NCBI GenBank assembly: GCA_002479485.1
Contig: DLNM01000048.1
Span: forward strand, 1 to 64,000
Length of the DNA: 64,000 nucleotides
From: Firmicutes bacterium UBA7510
GTDB taxonomy: Bacteria > Bacillota > Clostridia > Tissierellales > Sedimentibacteraceae
Reading direction: 5' to 3'
Below the pieces are notes generated by a model. It searched no databases and was not told the origin of the DNA. It worked only from the letters and a program-made list of their open reading frames with translations. Each line of letters begins with the position of its first letter. Within the stretch, counting starts at the first letter, position 1. The position numbers and the translations under genes were made by a program. This document shows positions 18,361 through 26,338 of this stretch, piece by piece.

Positions 18361-20916
18361 TTAACGAGCAACTTTTATTATTACTACTTCGTAAATATCA
18401 CCATTTGTATCAGTAGATGGATTTAAGTTATAGAATTGGAATGTTGCGTTTTCTAATTCTAAATCAGAGATATCACCCACACGTGAGAATCCGTAGTTGC
18501 CTGTAGCTGTTGATTGAGTCCATACATAAACTGCTACGTTATCTGCTAAAGCTTTACGTTGTCCGTTTAAGCTAAATGTAGATTTCTGAACATTAACTGT
18601 TTTAATAGCTGATTCAGTAGTTACAGTTAATCTTGCATCTGTTATAGCATCACCTGCAGCTATTGATTGAGCTATCTTACCATTTTCTAATGGGAATGAG
18701 AATAATTGAGCTCTATAACCAACAGCATCTGGTACAGTAATATTTGTATTTGTTAAATATTCAACCTTTTGTCCGTCTATATAAGCTGTTACTTTGCTTA
18801 CTACGTTATTGCTATCGTTTAATGTTGAATCAACAGCTGTAATTATACCATAGCTTGAAGCATCTACTAATTGCTCATCAGCTATAATTAAAGCAAATTC
18901 ACCATTTTTGTTGAAAGCAGTGTAATAAGTTGTTTTTGCAACTTTCTCTAAATCATTAACAGTATTAACTTTGAATGTATCTATAGATCCATTATTATCA
19001 CTATCATATGAACTAAATATTACTACATCATCAGCTGCAACGAAAGTTTTGCTTGCTGGGTTAACTGTTGAAGTAGTTAATTGTTGAACAGTTATTAAAG
19101 TAATTTCATTTGCTGAGTTAACTTCAAATCCAGTTACAACAAATTTGTTATCTCTGAATGTTGCAAATATAGCTTCAAACTTTTGATTAGCTTTGTCACT
19201 GAATATATTAGTAGCAGTACCTTTTACACCAGCAGTATTTGTTAATTCATATTTAGCATTGGCGTTTATAGCATATGTTGTTGATTTAGCATCTTTACCT
19301 AAAATTCTAACTGAAGCGTCTCTTAAAAGAGCTACTGGAGTACCACCAGTTACACCTTCACTTAATTTAGTTATAATAGCGTAATCAGCGTTAGAAATTG
19401 ATTTTCCTACGAATGCTACTATATCTCCATTGTAGTCTAAGTAGAATGTACCTTCATCTCCAACATTTAAATCACAGTAAAAATCATATGAATTGCCATC
19501 TATTACATAGTAGTATCCTGAACTTGTTCCAGTAATCTTACCTTCAACTGTATCTCTTGATACGATTAACTCTATTTTAGCTGGGTTATCATTGTTTCCA
19601 GCAGCTGCAAATGGAGTTACTATATCGTCAACAGCTATATCTTCTAATGAAGTAACAGCTCCTGTTACTGTAATGTTATCTAATACAACTTTGTTAGAAG
19701 TATCTTTTGGTAATTTTATTGATCCTAAAGTTGTTGAACCAGCTTTGTAAGCTTTTTTAATTTGTATAGGATCTGCTGATTGTTTTTTAGCTACAGCAGC
19801 TTTAATAACATCATTATCATCTAATACTAAAGTAATTTCAGCACCGTTTAAGCTTCCACCTCTTTGTAAGTCAGCTAATACAACACCTTCTTTTTGTGCA
19901 CCATTTAAATATACATTTATTGATGCAGTTCCTGTAGCAGCTACTGGGAATTGAACTTTTTCAGTTGATTTATCTTCTTTTAAAACAAATATTTTTGTTT
20001 TATTTGCTACTACATCCCATTGAACATCAGTTGTTCTAATACCGTTTACTGTACCTGTTACAGTTGTATTATTACTACGTTTTACAAATACTACGTATCC
20101 GTCATCGTTTAAGTATGCAGTAATATTTTGGTACATATAAGGTGTTAAGTCAACTAAATTTCCTAAATAATTCTTATTTGTTTTAACTAAGCTTTCAGGA
20201 GTTACATTAACATCTTCTCTATCTGTTAATCTGTCAAGAAGAACTTCATTTACTGTAACCACTTTAGTTTTGTTAGTTCCTGTTATAGGTTGCTCATAAG
20301 TATAAGCTACTATTTTTTCTGCAAGACCTTTTTCATTAATTTTAACTGTTTCACATTCTAAAGCGTTGTATACGATAACAGCTATGTCTCCTCTGTTAGC
20401 TCCACTGTTTTTGAATGTAACATCCTTTAAAAGTCCTAAATTAGCACCTAATGCTTTATATTTAGAAGCATTGTAAGCATTAACTCCGTTATTAACTGCA
20501 GAATTATTGTAACCTAATGCTCTTAAAGTCATTACTATAGCTTCTTGATATGATACTGGGTTATCACCTTTAAATGTTCCGTCTGGATATCCAGTAACAA
20601 GGTCTAATCCAGCTGCCATAGCTACAAATCCATCATACCATTTGCCTTTTGCATCTTTGAATGATGATTCAGAACCTTGAGCTAAATCTCCGTGTCCTAA
20701 AGCTGTAACTAATAATTTAGCCATTTCAGCTCTTGTTACAGTGTTTTCTGGTTTGTATGAACCGTCTGTATAGCCATTAACTATTCCTAATGACATAAGT
20801 GCGTCAACTGCTTTAACTTGATTTTTATCTGTTATATCTTCTGGAGCTGCAAAAGCTACAGTGAAACAACTTAAAATCATAGTAAGAGCTAACACTAATG
20901 ATAAAACTTTTTTCAT
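18361..20916 (-). CDS. S-layer protein B with SLH domains (promoter-bearing copy)
   Basis: 851 residues. The signal peptide (MKKVLSLVLALTMILSCF, cleaved near AFA-AP) and three SLH modules match gene A closely; the first ~600 bp of the two genes share long near-identical runs. The mature region then diverges but keeps shared blocks, such as VSRDTVEGKI, NPASKTFVAADDVVIF and the C-terminal RxGDISDLELENA. It should form the surface lattice, anchored by SLH binding to wall polysaccharide. A TTGACT-17-TATAAT promoter lies directly upstream, so in the sequenced orientation this copy should be expressed. Confidence 0.92.
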   Translation of the reverse strand: MKKVLSLVLALTMILSCFTVAFAAPEDITDKNQVKAVDALMSLGIVNGYTDGSYKPENTVTRAEMAKLLVTALGHGDLAQGSESSFKDAKGKWYDGFVAMAAGLDLVTGYPDGTFKGDNPVSYQEAIVMTLRALGYNNSAVNNGVNAYNASKYKALGANLGLLKDVTFKNSGANRGDIAVIVYNALECETVKINEKGLAEKIVAYTYEQPITGTNKTKVVTVNEVLLDRLTDREDVNVTPESLVKTNKNYLGNLVDLTPYMYQNITAYLNDDGYVVFVKRSNNTTVTGTVNGIRTTDVQWDVVANKTKIFVLKEDKSTEKVQFPVAATGTASINVYLNGAQKEGVVLADLQRGGSLNGAEITLVLDDNDVIKAAVAKKQSADPIQIKKAYKAGSTTLGSIKLPKDTSNKVVLDNITVTGAVTSLEDIAVDDIVTPFAAAGNNDNPAKIELIVSRDTVEGKITGTSSGYYYVIDGNSYDFYCDLNVGDEGTFYLDYNGDIVAFVGKSISNADYAIITKLSEGVTGGTPVALLRDASVRILGKDAKSTTYAINANAKYELTNTAGVKGTATNIFSDKANQKFEAIFATFRDNKFVVTGFEVNSANEITLITVQQLTTSTVNPASKTFVAADDVVIFSSYDSDNNGSIDTFKVNTVNDLEKVAKTTYYTAFNKNGEFALIIADEQLVDASSYGIITAVDSTLNDSNNVVSKVTAYIDGQKVEYLTNTNITVPDAVGYRAQLFSFPLENGKIAQSIAAGDAITDARLTVTTESAIKTVNVQKSTFSLNGQRKALADNVAVYVWTQSTATGNYGFSRVGDISDLELENATFQFYNLNPSTDTNGDIYEVVIIKVAR

Positions 20917-20951
20917 TTTCGTTTTCCTCCTAAGAAATTTTTAATTTAATT

Positions 20952-20962
20952 TTGTTAGCAAG
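20952..20962 (-). repeat. right inverted repeat flanking the S-layer gene pair
   Basis: CTTGCTAACAA on the minus strand, the mate of 15672-15682. It lies inside the larger palindrome TGTTAGC-AA-GCTAACA (20953-20968), close to the expected transcription start of gene B. Because the promoter is just outside, exchange at these two sites would put gene A behind the promoter. Confidence 0.55.
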
Positions 20963-20974
20963 CTAACATTCTAA

Positions 20975-21003
20975 ATTATAACAACTCTATGTAGACAAGT
21001 CAA
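20975..21003 (-). promoter_or_regulatory. strong sigma-A promoter driving S-layer gene B
   Basis: On the minus strand TTGACT (20998-21003), a 17-bp spacer and TATAAT (20975-20980). This is the best promoter match of the S-layer region and lies about 55 bp before the gene B start. Confidence 0.85.
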
Positions 21004-21017
21004 TAAGTTGAGACTGT

Positions 21018-21112
21018 TTGTAACAAAGCTGTAATATTAGATTGTAGCGCTAATTATCTACAACTTAATATTACCATAAAGGATATAATCTAATATTACA
21101 TGTGTGTTACAA
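21018..21112. repeat. nested inverted repeats upstream of the S-layer promoter
   Basis: TTGTAACA (21018-21025) and TGTTACAA (21105-21112) form an outer perfect pair. GTAATATTAGATT (21031-21043) and AATCTAATATTAC (21087-21099) form an inner perfect pair, with 5 bp between pairs on each side. A third related arm, CTACAACTTAATATTAC, ends at 21074. The array starts about 15 bp upstream of the -35 box, where an activator, repressor or accessory recombination factor could bind. Confidence 0.7.
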
Positions 21113-21178
21113 GTATTAAGATTAGTCTTAAGTGGTGGGGCCTAGAAAAGTAAATTTGAAAAGCGGTTGAAAATAGCT

Positions 21179-21206
21179 AAAAAATAGAGCCTGCGCTCTA
21201 TTTTTT
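21179..21206 (-). terminator. intrinsic terminator of the rsuA-acetyltransferase operon
   Basis: AAAAAATAGAGC pairs with GCTCTATTTTTT around a 4-nt loop; on the minus strand it ends in a T-run and overlaps the acetyltransferase stop codon. It also separates the operon from the S-layer promoter. Confidence 0.85.
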
Positions 21207-21704
21207 TAGTTTTGCATACATATATAGGTCATATCTTTGACCGTTTCTTAGGACGAACTCTTTCATTGTTCCTTCTTTTTGGAAGCCTACTTTTTCGTAA
21301 AGTTTTATGGCCGGGGTGTTAAAGGATATTACATTCAATTGAATTCTGTAAAGGTTTAAGGTATTAAAGCCATAGTTTAATAGCTCCAACATAGCTTCCT
21401 TTCCATATCCTTTACCTAAATAGTTTTCATCTCCTATTCCAATGAATAGGGTTGCTACCATATTATCTTTTATTATGTCATCATAGCCAGCTATACCTAT
21501 GATGTTGCCTTCTGTTGTTCTTATGGCGAAAACAATTGAGTTGTTTTCTTCATTATAGTCACTAATCATCTTGTCCACTTTTTCTTTTGACATAGGTATA
21601 GGTAGAATATAGTCATAGGTTGACAGGAATTCTACATTGGAGAACCCTTTATATAATGAAGGCATATCTTCCTTATTAATAGTATCTAAAAAAACTCTAC
21701 TCAT
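21198..21704 (-). CDS. RimJ/RimL-type GNAT N-acetyltransferase
   Basis: 168 residues, one GNAT domain. LFIGIGDENYLGKGYGKEAM is the acetyl-CoA pyrophosphate-binding motif A (Q/R-x-x-G-x-G/A variant), and LNVISFNTPAIKLYEKVGFQKEG is motif B with the typical N-x-x-A-x-x-L-Y-x-K-x-G-F pattern. It transfers acetyl groups to an unknown amine or protein N-terminus in the cytosol. It is the last gene of a four-gene minus-strand operon and is followed by a terminator overlapping its stop. Family is sure; substrate unknown. Confidence 0.88.
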   Translation of the reverse strand: MSRVFLDTINKEDMPSLYKGFSNVEFLSTYDYILPIPMSKEKVDKMISDYNEENNSIVFAIRTTEGNIIGIAGYDDIIKDNMVATLFIGIGDENYLGKGYGKEAMLELLNYGFNTLNLYRIQLNVISFNTPAIKLYEKVGFQKEGTMKEFVLRNGQRYDLYMYAKLKK

Positions 21705-21720
21705 AATTTACTTCCTTTTT

Positions 21721-22629
21721 TTATTTCAAATTAACTAAATATTTTTCTTCCATCCTAATTGGATTGTAGGATTGCTTAGATTTTCTTAGGCCTTCACTGC
21801 CTGTGTCTTCCTGTCTGTTGACAAATTCTGTTTCGTTAAATTGTTGTGTTAAGAATTCTCTGTTTATAAATGCATATATACCGTTATAGTTTATGTCTGC
21901 CTTTTCAACCAGTATGTTTGCCATAGTGCCGTTAGCATACTTTTCTCCTATTGAAAACCCTACAATTTTACTATCTACATACACTGCTATAGTTTTTAGC
22001 TTTAAAATGTCTAGTTTGCACAGGACATCATTTATAGCGTCTGTTTCCATGATTAGCTCTTTATCTACTTCTTCTTTTACGCTGTGCCATCTTTTTAATA
22101 GCTCCATGCAATCACTTTTTATTTTGGGTGTAGTAACTTCTTTTACTTCGTAATTAAATTTTTTAACAAAATTGTTATAGTGATTTTTTTTACCATGAAA
22201 TTTTTTACCGCTTAAGTTAATTAATTCGCTTGTAGAGTAAATGTATTCTGAATCATTTATATCTTTGGTGCTACATATGTTAAAATCTGTATATTCTCTT
22301 ATATCATTTATAAATTCTTCATTTACATCTCCAAATAGATAATTAGATGGATACGCTTTTCTTATTTCTATTAGCTTTTTTATAATTCCTTGTAAGTTTT
22401 CCTTTTTATATCCTAAGGGCTGCATAAAGAATGACCCTTTAAATTCTTCTTGTTTATTTATTATAAATGCATCGTCAAGCACTGCATACTTGGTATTGCA
22501 TAACTTTCTCCACAGGTATAATGATGGGAAGGTATATTCATATGACAAAATATTGTGTTTGTCTACATAGGATTCAAACAAATATTTATCCTCTAATGTT
22601 AAACATTTAAACTGTAAAATAAAATTCAC
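21721..22629 (-). CDS. DUF2156 (phosphatidylglycerol lysyltransferase-like) protein
   Basis: 302 residues matching the stand-alone DUF2156 family, built of two GNAT-like halves as in the catalytic part of MprF/FmhA enzymes but without membrane helices. Recognisable pieces are the N-terminal YEYTFPSLYLWR, GKKFHGKKNHYNNFVKKF and the C-terminal INREF ... VNRQEDTGSEGLRKSKQSYNP, which is strongly conserved in these proteins. The function of stand-alone members is unsettled, possibly aminoacyl transfer. The start is a GTG with its AGAGG almost touching it, so the exact start is uncertain. It is in the rsuA operon. Confidence 0.82.
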   Translation of the reverse strand: MNFILQFKCLTLEDKYLFESYVDKHNILSYEYTFPSLYLWRKLCNTKYAVLDDAFIINKQEEFKGSFFMQPLGYKKENLQGIIKKLIEIRKAYPSNYLFGDVNEEFINDIREYTDFNICSTKDINDSEYIYSTSELINLSGKKFHGKKNHYNNFVKKFNYEVKEVTTPKIKSDCMELLKRWHSVKEEVDKELIMETDAINDVLCKLDILKLKTIAVYVDSKIVGFSIGEKYANGTMANILVEKADINYNGIYAFINREFLTQQFNETEFVNRQEDTGSEGLRKSKQSYNPIRMEEKYLVNLK

Positions 22630-22650
22630 CTCTAATCTATTTTTCTTAAT

Positions 22651-23376
22651 CTACATATACTCTTTTAATAATAGCATCTCTTCATCATTTAGCTCTCTAT
22701 ATTCACCTAAGTTTAATTCTTCATCTAACTTTATAGCGCCCATAGAAAGTCTCTTAAGATATATTACCCTTTTATCTACTGCCTCAAACATTCTTTTAAC
22801 CTGATGAAATTTTCCTTCTTTAATAGTAACCTTACATTCTGATATATCATTTGATTTGATAATTTCAAGTTTTGCGGGCATGGTTTTATAGCCATCATCT
22901 AAAAATGTTACTCCCTCGTTAAAAGCTTTAATATCATTATCTGTAAGATGTCCTTCTATATAAGAAAAATAGGTTTTATCTACATGTTTTCTCGGCGAAA
23001 GCATGTTGTGAGCAAGTTTGCCGTCATTTGTTAGTAAAAGTAACCCTTCGGTGTCTTTATCTAATCTTCCTACAGGAAATGGCTGAAAATTTTTACTGAA
23101 ATCATCTAACAAGTCTATAACTGTTTTGGCACAATGATAATCCTCAGTGGCAGAGATAACGCCCTGAGGTTTATTCATCATAAGATATATATATTTAATG
23201 TAGTTGATTGTTTCATTATAATATGTAACAACATCAATGTCGGAATCAACAATTAATGAGCTATCTTTGACAATTTGTCCATTAACCGTAGCACAACCAG
23301 TTTTCATTTCTTTTTTTAGTTGGCTACGAGTAGAATAACCCAAATTGCAAATCATTTTATCTAAACGAATTTTCAT
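22651..23376 (-). CDS. rsuA: 16S rRNA pseudouridine synthase RsuA family
   Basis: 241 residues: an N-terminal S4 RNA-binding domain (about 1-60, starting MKIRLDKMICNLGYSTRSQ) and an RsuA/RluB/E/F catalytic domain. PVGRLDKDTEGLLLLTNDG is the family motif with the catalytic Asp, and GKFHQVKRMF is the second conserved block. It isomerises a uridine in small-subunit rRNA (position 516 in E. coli numbering) during ribosome assembly. Its ATG directly follows the stop of the membrane protein gene at 23377. The paralogues RluB and RluF are alternatives, but the length and S4 fit RsuA. Confidence 0.88.
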   Translation of the reverse strand: MKIRLDKMICNLGYSTRSQLKKEMKTGCATVNGQIVKDSSLIVDSDIDVVTYYNETINYIKYIYLMMNKPQGVISATEDYHCAKTVIDLLDDFSKNFQPFPVGRLDKDTEGLLLLTNDGKLAHNMLSPRKHVDKTYFSYIEGHLTDNDIKAFNEGVTFLDDGYKTMPAKLEIIKSNDISECKVTIKEGKFHQVKRMFEAVDKRVIYLKRLSMGAIKLDEELNLGEYRELNDEEMLLLKEYM

Positions 23377-23967
23377 TTATTCCTCTTCTTTTACGTCTAT
23401 TATTTCTTGTACTTCTACTATTTTTTCGTTGTCTTCAAATTTGTGATCTTGTGTTTGTGTATCATTGGCTTGTCTTGATTTAGCTATATACTGAAATAAG
23501 CAGATACAACCAATTGCTAAAAGCAATGCCCCTATTAATCTTATTACTAATTCTAGTGTTCCGCTGGCGTTGAAAATACAAAAAATTGAGAAGATTACTC
23601 CTATTATTGATACTATAAGTTTTATTTTATCATCATAGTCACCTGATTTAACCATTTGGAATAATGCTATACCACTAAAATACATAAGTGCTATTCCAAT
23701 AATAAAAACAACCAATTGGGGAAAAATAAAAACTACTATTGCACCTATTAGGCACATGATATCAGTAAATTTTTTTAGTTTACCTGAATAGTGGTATGTC
23801 ATTTTAATATTAAGTATAAAAACTACTATAGCTACCACCATAGCTATTCTGATGGTTAGGTTTCCTATATAACCAGCTAATATTATAAATATTACACCTA
23901 ACAAGCTTGTTGATATTGCTAAAGATTTAAAGGTATTTGCTTTTAAATTTATATTAGTAAAAAACAT
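23377..23967 (-). CDS. DUF308/HdeD-like multi-pass membrane protein
   Basis: 196 residues with six hydrophobic segments in three hairpin pairs (residues about 15-165), followed by an acidic cytosolic tail rich in Glu/Asp. The repeated LLGVIFIILAGYIG-, IGAIVVFIFPQLVVF- and IGALLLAIGCICLF-type segments are typical of DUF308/HdeD-like proteins. No catalytic motif is visible and I assign no function. It heads the rsuA operon, with GGAGG before its ATG and a good promoter at 24019-24047. Confidence 0.7.
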   Translation of the reverse strand: MFFTNINLKANTFKSLAISTSLLGVIFIILAGYIGNLTIRIAMVVAIVVFILNIKMTYHYSGKLKKFTDIMCLIGAIVVFIFPQLVVFIIGIALMYFSGIALFQMVKSGDYDDKIKLIVSIIGVIFSIFCIFNASGTLELVIRLIGALLLAIGCICLFQYIAKSRQANDTQTQDHKFEDNEKIVEVQEIIDVKEEE

Positions 23968-24018
23968 ATCGAACCTCCATAGTGTGAAACTCTTTTAATA
24001 AAATTAACCATTTTTTAT

Positions 24019-24047
24019 ATTATACCCACTTTTTTAATGTTTTACAA
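24019..24047 (-). promoter_or_regulatory. sigma-A promoter of the DUF308-rsuA operon
   Basis: Minus-strand TTGTAA (24042-24047), 17-bp spacer, TATAAT (24019-24024), about 52 bp before the start at 23967. Confidence 0.75.
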
Positions 24048-24145
24048 CAGATTTAAGGATATAGGGGTTAAAAAAGTTTAAGGGATTGAAAAGACATATG
24101 GAAATAGAAAATTTTAAAATTGAATGGAAGTTAAAGAAAAATTTG

Positions 24146-24173
24146 TTGTAAAAATAAGTTATGGGTGTATAAT
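24146..24173 (+). promoter_or_regulatory. sigma-A-like promoter of cinA
   Basis: TTGTAA (24146-24151), 16-bp spacer, TATAAT (24168-24173), about 80 bp upstream of the cinA ATG. Confidence 0.6.
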
Positions 24174-24255
24174 TTAGGTGTGATTCTCGAATGAAGATTT
24201 AAAGTGTGAAATAAAAAAACCTTTTGGAAAAAGGGTTGACGCTATGGAGGTAATT

Positions 24256-25506
24256 ATGAATTGTGAAGTTTTATGTATAGGTACAGAGCTTTTGCACGGC
24301 GATATTATAAATAGCAATGCTGCTTATATTTCTAAAAATCTAGCTAAGATTGGTATAGATGTACATTATCATTCTGTTGTTGGTGACAATCCTAAACGCA
24401 TGAAAGATGCTTTTAATTTAGCTTTTTCTAGAGCTGATATTGTTATATGCACCGGAGGACTTGGTCCAACTAAGGATGATATCACAAAAGAGATTTTGGC
24501 TGAATATTTTAATTTACCAATGGAATTTGATGAAAAAAGCTTAGAACATCTTAAAATGATGTATAATAGATTTAGAAAAAATATGCCCGAGAATAATTTA
24601 AGACAAACCTATTTTCCTAAAGGTAGTAAAATCTTAACTAATTATAACGGTACAGCGAATGCCTGTATAGTTAATGACATATCTGATGGAAAGAAAAAAA
24701 TAGGAATTTTATTGCCTGGCCCGCCAAAGGAAATGATGCCACTTATGGATGATGAGGTTATCCCTTATTTATCTAAGTTTTCAAAGGAGATAGTTGTAGG
24801 CTATAAGGTTGCTGTTATGAGTGTTGGAGAATCCATGGCAGAAACTATGATAATGGATTTGATTGATAATCAAACTAATCCGACTATAGCTCCTTATGCT
24901 GGAGACGGAAAAGTGGTATTTAGAGTTACAGCAAAGGCAGAAAATAAAGAAAAGGCTGATGCACTAATTAAACCAGTTATTGATGAGCTGCTAAAAAGAT
25001 TTGGTGAAAATGCTTTTGTACTTGAAACAGACAGAGTTGAAGATATAGTATGTAAGAAATTAGTAGAAAATAAGCTAACTATATCAACAGCAGAGTCATG
25101 TACAGGTGGACTTTTAGCATCTAAACTTGTTAGTTATCCTGGTATATCTTCAGTGTTCAAGGAAGGCTTTATAACCTATTCTAATGAAGCAAAAATAAAA
25201 ATACTAGGTGTTAAAAAAGAAACTATTGATGAATATACGGAAGTAAGTGAAGAGGTTGTTAAGGAAATGGCTGAGGGCGCTTGCAGAGTATCCGGAGCGG
25301 ATATTGGGGTGGCGACTACTGGAATAGCAGGCCCTTCTGGTGGAACAGCCGATAAGCCTGTTGGGCTTGTTTACACCTGTGTTTATTATAAAGGTAAGCA
25401 TAATGTTATAAAATCCTCTTACAACGGTACTAGAGATACAGTAAGAGAAAGAGCGGCTATAAATGCATTAGAGCTTGTTAGAAAAACTATTATGTCAGAG
25501 AAATAA
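24256..25506 (+). CDS. cinA: CinA: molybdopterin-binding-like plus nicotinamide-nucleotide amidase domains
   Basis: 416 residues from ATG 24256, which has GGAGG 5 nt upstream; the in-frame ATG at 24244 contains that ribosome site and is less likely. The N-terminal MoCF-like domain (about 1-170) begins EVLCIGTELLHGDIINSN and carries CTGGLGPTKDDITKE. The C-terminal CinA/PncC domain (about 255-415) has STAESCTGGLLASKLVSYPGIS with the catalytic Ser/Thr-Lys region, and TTGIAGPSGGT. It hydrolyses NMN to nicotinate mononucleotide and/or ADP-ribose, linked to competence in some Gram-positives. It is a single-gene unit. Confidence 0.94.
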   Translation: MNCEVLCIGTELLHGDIINSNAAYISKNLAKIGIDVHYHSVVGDNPKRMKDAFNLAFSRADIVICTGGLGPTKDDITKEILAEYFNLPMEFDEKSLEHLKMMYNRFRKNMPENNLRQTYFPKGSKILTNYNGTANACIVNDISDGKKKIGILLPGPPKEMMPLMDDEVIPYLSKFSKEIVVGYKVAVMSVGESMAETMIMDLIDNQTNPTIAPYAGDGKVVFRVTAKAENKEKADALIKPVIDELLKRFGENAFVLETDRVEDIVCKKLVENKLTISTAESCTGGLLASKLVSYPGISSVFKEGFITYSNEAKIKILGVKKETIDEYTEVSEEVVKEMAEGACRVSGADIGVATTGIAGPSGGTADKPVGLVYTCVYYKGKHNVIKSSYNGTRDTVRERAAINALELVRKTIMSEK

Positions 25507-25512
25507 TACAAA

Positions 25513-25555
25513 AACTAAAGGACATAAGGTGTGGTATACCTTGTGTCCTTTAGTT
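25513..25555 (-). terminator. terminator of the lysine-fermentation operon
   Basis: An 18-bp stem with one mismatch, AACTAAAGGACA-x-AAGGT against its complement, lies between cinA and kamE. On the minus strand it is followed by TTTTT, so it mainly ends the kam operon; it may also slow readthrough from cinA. Confidence 0.8.
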
Positions 25556-25576
25556 TGCTGTTATTATATTATCATC

Positions 25577-26338
25577 CTATATTAGGTTTCTATCTACTAT
25601 TTGCTTTACTACAAATGTTGCAACATGGTTTGCAAAGCTTCCTGTACCAAAACCAGCATCATATCCTAATTCTTGTGCTAGCTCGTGAGATAATCTAGGG
25701 CCTCCACAAACAAGAACGATTTTATCTCTTACACCTTCAGCCTCAAGTATTTCTACTAATTGTGTTAGGTTTGGTATATGAACATCTTTTTGAGTTACTA
25801 CCTGTGATACAAGGATTGCATCAGCTTTAGTTTCTATAGCTTTAGCTACTAGCTCCTCATTTGGAACTTGACTTCCCATGTTTATAGCCTCTATCCCGTT
25901 GTATCTCTCAAGTCCGTAGTGACCGTCAAAACCTTTCATGTTCATGATAGCGTCTATACCAACTGTATGAGCATCTGTACCTGTACATGCTCCAATTATT
26001 ACAACTTTTCTCTTAATATTTTCAGCTATATATTCTTCAACTTGCTCTTTTTCCATAAATTCCATGCTTACCTTAGGAACTTCTATTGTTGTAAAGTCTA
26101 CTGTATGTGTACATTTGCCGTAAACTATAAAGTAAGTGTAGCCTATACCTAAGTCATGTGAATATACAACGGCTGGATCGTCAAAACCCATTTTAGATAC
26201 AAGCTGTCTTGCAGCTTCATCTGCTTCATCTCCACATTGAACAGGTAGTGTAAAGCTCATTTGTACCATACCATCGTTTAATGTATCACCATAAGGTTTT
26301 ATTTTAGTTAAATCAATGTTATTTTTTACTTCACTCAT
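25577..26338 (-). CDS. kamE: D-lysine/L-beta-lysine 5,6-aminomutase, beta subunit
   Basis: 253 residues. TGTDAHTVGIDAIMNMKGFDG contains the D-x-H-x-x-G cobalamin-binding motif; H124 is the expected lower cobalt ligand. K135 lies 11 residues later, as in characterised KamE, where it forms the PLP imine. With KamD it moves the terminal amino group of L-beta-lysine from C6 to C5, using adenosylcobalamin and PLP, to give L-erythro-3,5-diaminohexanoate. Its ATG overlaps the kamD stop by one base. It is the last gene of the operon. Recognition is firm. Confidence 0.96.
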   Translation of the reverse strand: MSEVKNNIDLTKIKPYGDTLNDGMVQMSFTLPVQCGDEADEAARQLVSKMGFDDPAVVYSHDLGIGYTYFIVYGKCTHTVDFTTIEVPKVSMEFMEKEQVEEYIAENIKRKVVIIGACTGTDAHTVGIDAIMNMKGFDGHYGLERYNGIEAINMGSQVPNEELVAKAIETKADAILVSQVVTQKDVHIPNLTQLVEILEAEGVRDKIVLVCGGPRLSHELAQELGYDAGFGTGSFANHVATFVVKQIVDRNLI

